From Piscinibacter sp. (GTDB taxonomy: Bacteria; Pseudomonadota; Gammaproteobacteria; Burkholderiales; Burkholderiaceae_C), in assembly GCA_016706565.1 (NCBI GenBank), contig JADJJI010000003.1:620001-684000 (forward strand): 64,000 nt of DNA, written 5' to 3'. A program made the position numbers and the translations under genes. The notes under the pieces are model-generated. The model saw only the letters and a program-made list of their open reading frames with translations. It was not told where the DNA came from and searched no databases. Positions 63,004-64,000 of this stretch are shown here, piece by piece. Positions within the stretch are counted from its first letter, which is position 1. Each line of letters starts with the position of its first letter.

Positions 63004-64000
63004 CCGCGGTAAAGAGGGCTCGCGAGGTAGGCCGCGCGCAGCCGGCGCACCGCCACCACGAGCAGCGCGCTGACCGGCAGCGCGATCAGCACGCCGACGA
63101 AACCGAACAGGTGGCCGAAGGCGAGCAGCGCGAAGATCACCATCAGCGGGTCCATGCCGATGCGCTCCCCCACCAGCCGCGGCGTGAGGAACAGGCTCTC
63201 GACCACCTGGCCGATGCCGAACACCACAGCAACGGCGATCACGCCGTACCAGCTGGCGAACTGCAGCAGCCCGGCCAGCAGCGCGAGCACCAGGCCCAGG
63301 CCGAAACCGAGGTAGGGAATGAAGATCGCCAGCCCGGTGAACACGCCCACCGGCAGCGCCAGGTCGAAGCGGAACAGCGCCAGCCCGATGCTGTAGAAGG
63401 CCGCCAGGATGAGCATCACCAGCAACTGCCCGCGCAGGTACTGGCCGAGCACGGCGTCGCATTCGTCGAGAAAACCTGTGACCTGCGCGTGCATGCGCGG
63501 CGGCACCAGCCCCTGCGTGCGCGCCACCAGCTGCGGCCAGTCGCTGAGCAGGTAGAACAGCACCACCGGCACCAGCACCAGGTTGCCGATCACCGCCAGC
63601 ACGATGCTGCCGCCGATGCGCGCCGAGCTCAGCGCCGTGGCCAGGCCGTCCTCGAAGTTGGCGTCGAGGTACTTCAGAACGAAAGCCTTGATGCCGGGGA
63701 TGTCCAGCGCCACGTTGATGCCGAACTGCGCCAGCCACGGCGAGACGCTGCGGTTGAGCTTGTCGGCCAGGATCGGGATCTGCTCTCGCAGCAGCGGCAG
63801 TTCCTTCGAGATGATTGGCACGATCAGCAGCAGCACCGCGAGCACGGCGACGATGAACAGCACCTCGACACCCAGCACCGCCAGCAGGCGCGGGACGCGG
63901 CGAGCCGCCAGCCGCTCCACCGCGGGGTGCAGCGCATAGGCCAGCACCGCACCGACGATGAAAGGCGTGAGTACCGGCGCCAGCAGCCACAGCAGCAGGA
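63000..64000 (-). CDS. AI-2E family transporter, 5' end beyond the window
   Basis: The last 333 or so residues of a TqsA/PerM-type permease; the N terminus lies past the right edge. LLLWLLAPVLTPFIVGAVLA at the edge is the first helices. SDWPQLVARTQGLVPPRMHA and the family block IFIPYLGFGLGLVLALLAGL are characteristic, with PRLVGERIGMDPLMVIFALL near the end. Members move autoinducer-2, Na+ or other solutes; substrate unknown. It overlaps hda by 4 bp and heads this operon; purM would be expected just outside. Confidence 0.93.
   Translation of the reverse strand, partial: LLLWLLAPVLTPFIVGAVLAYALHPAVERLAARRVPRLLAVLGVEVLFIVAVLAVLLLIVPIISKELPLLREQIPILADKLNRSVSPWLAQFGINVALDIPGIKAFVLKYLDANFEDGLATALSSARIGGSIVLAVIGNLVLVPVVLFYLLSDWPQLVARTQGLVPPRMHAQVTGFLDECDAVLGQYLRGQLLVMLILAAFYSIGLALFRFDLALPVGVFTGLAIFIPYLGFGLGLVLALLAGLLQFASWYGVIAVAVVFGIGQVVESLFLTPRLVGERIGMDPLMVIFALLAFGHLFGFVGVLIALPVSALLVVAVRRLRAAYLASPLYRG

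Overview
This window comes from a high-GC betaproteobacterium, most likely a burkholderialean of the Rubrivivax/Leptothrix/Methylibium/Piscinibacter neighbourhood. I infer this from the strong G/C preference at third codon positions, the dense operons with ATGA stop/start overlaps, and gene orders typical of that group: ligA-zipA-smc; dapC-dapD-pilU-dapE-prmB; orn-M48-phhB-rsgA-cobD; rpsP-rimM-trmD-rplS; hda-HAD-pcnB-folK. The window is ordinary chromosome. I saw no tRNA or rRNA gene, insertion sequence, prophage or CRISPR array. Layout, left to right: 1-4.9 kb holds the leftward smc-zipA-ligA cluster; smc carries a one-base frameshift near its 3' end as written. 4.9-12.7 kb is a rightward run: queF, the succinylase lysine/DAP genes dapC, dapD and dapE with a PilU-type pilus motor embedded, prmB and an ABC-F ATPase. 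12.7-13.7 kb is the peroxide-responsive ohrR-ohr pair. It is followed by three tandem copies of a ~95-bp palindrome-rich repeat. 14-16 kb has an asparaginase gene divergent from lexA and a Cdd1-family gene, with two tandem SOS boxes between them. 16-30 kb is mixed: penicillin acylase, exporters, a split chromate-transporter pair, upp, a sirtuin, rlmB, a degenerate response regulator with helical repeats, thrH, and a secreted glycerophosphodiesterase with a dockerin-like calcium loop. 30-34.6 kb is the most interesting part. A membrane hybrid histidine kinase converges on an RpfF-type DSF (diffusible signal factor) synthase, which is translationally coupled to a haem-oxygenase-like diiron enzyme (HDO). 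The region upstream of that pair is rich in inverted repeats, including a perfect 14-bp palindrome. This looks like a fatty-acid signalling module with an extra tailoring or scavenging enzyme. 34.6-40.5 kb has a quinone reductase with its XRE regulator, a second-type FtsH and several poorly characterised genes. 40.6-57.5 kb is housekeeping: purL, map, glnD, mnmH, orn, a Ste24-like protease, phhB, rsgA, cobD/cbiB, nudL and the rpsP-rplS ribosomal operon with a perfect TATAAT hexamer upstream. 57.5-59.3 kb holds a phosphate transporter gene and its DUF47 partner. Three TGTCA half-sites at exact 11-bp spacing, resembling a Pho box, lie upstream of them. 59.3-64 kb is a tightly overlapped leftward operon: AI-2E-family permease, hda, HAD phosphatase, pcnB, folK and DUF486.
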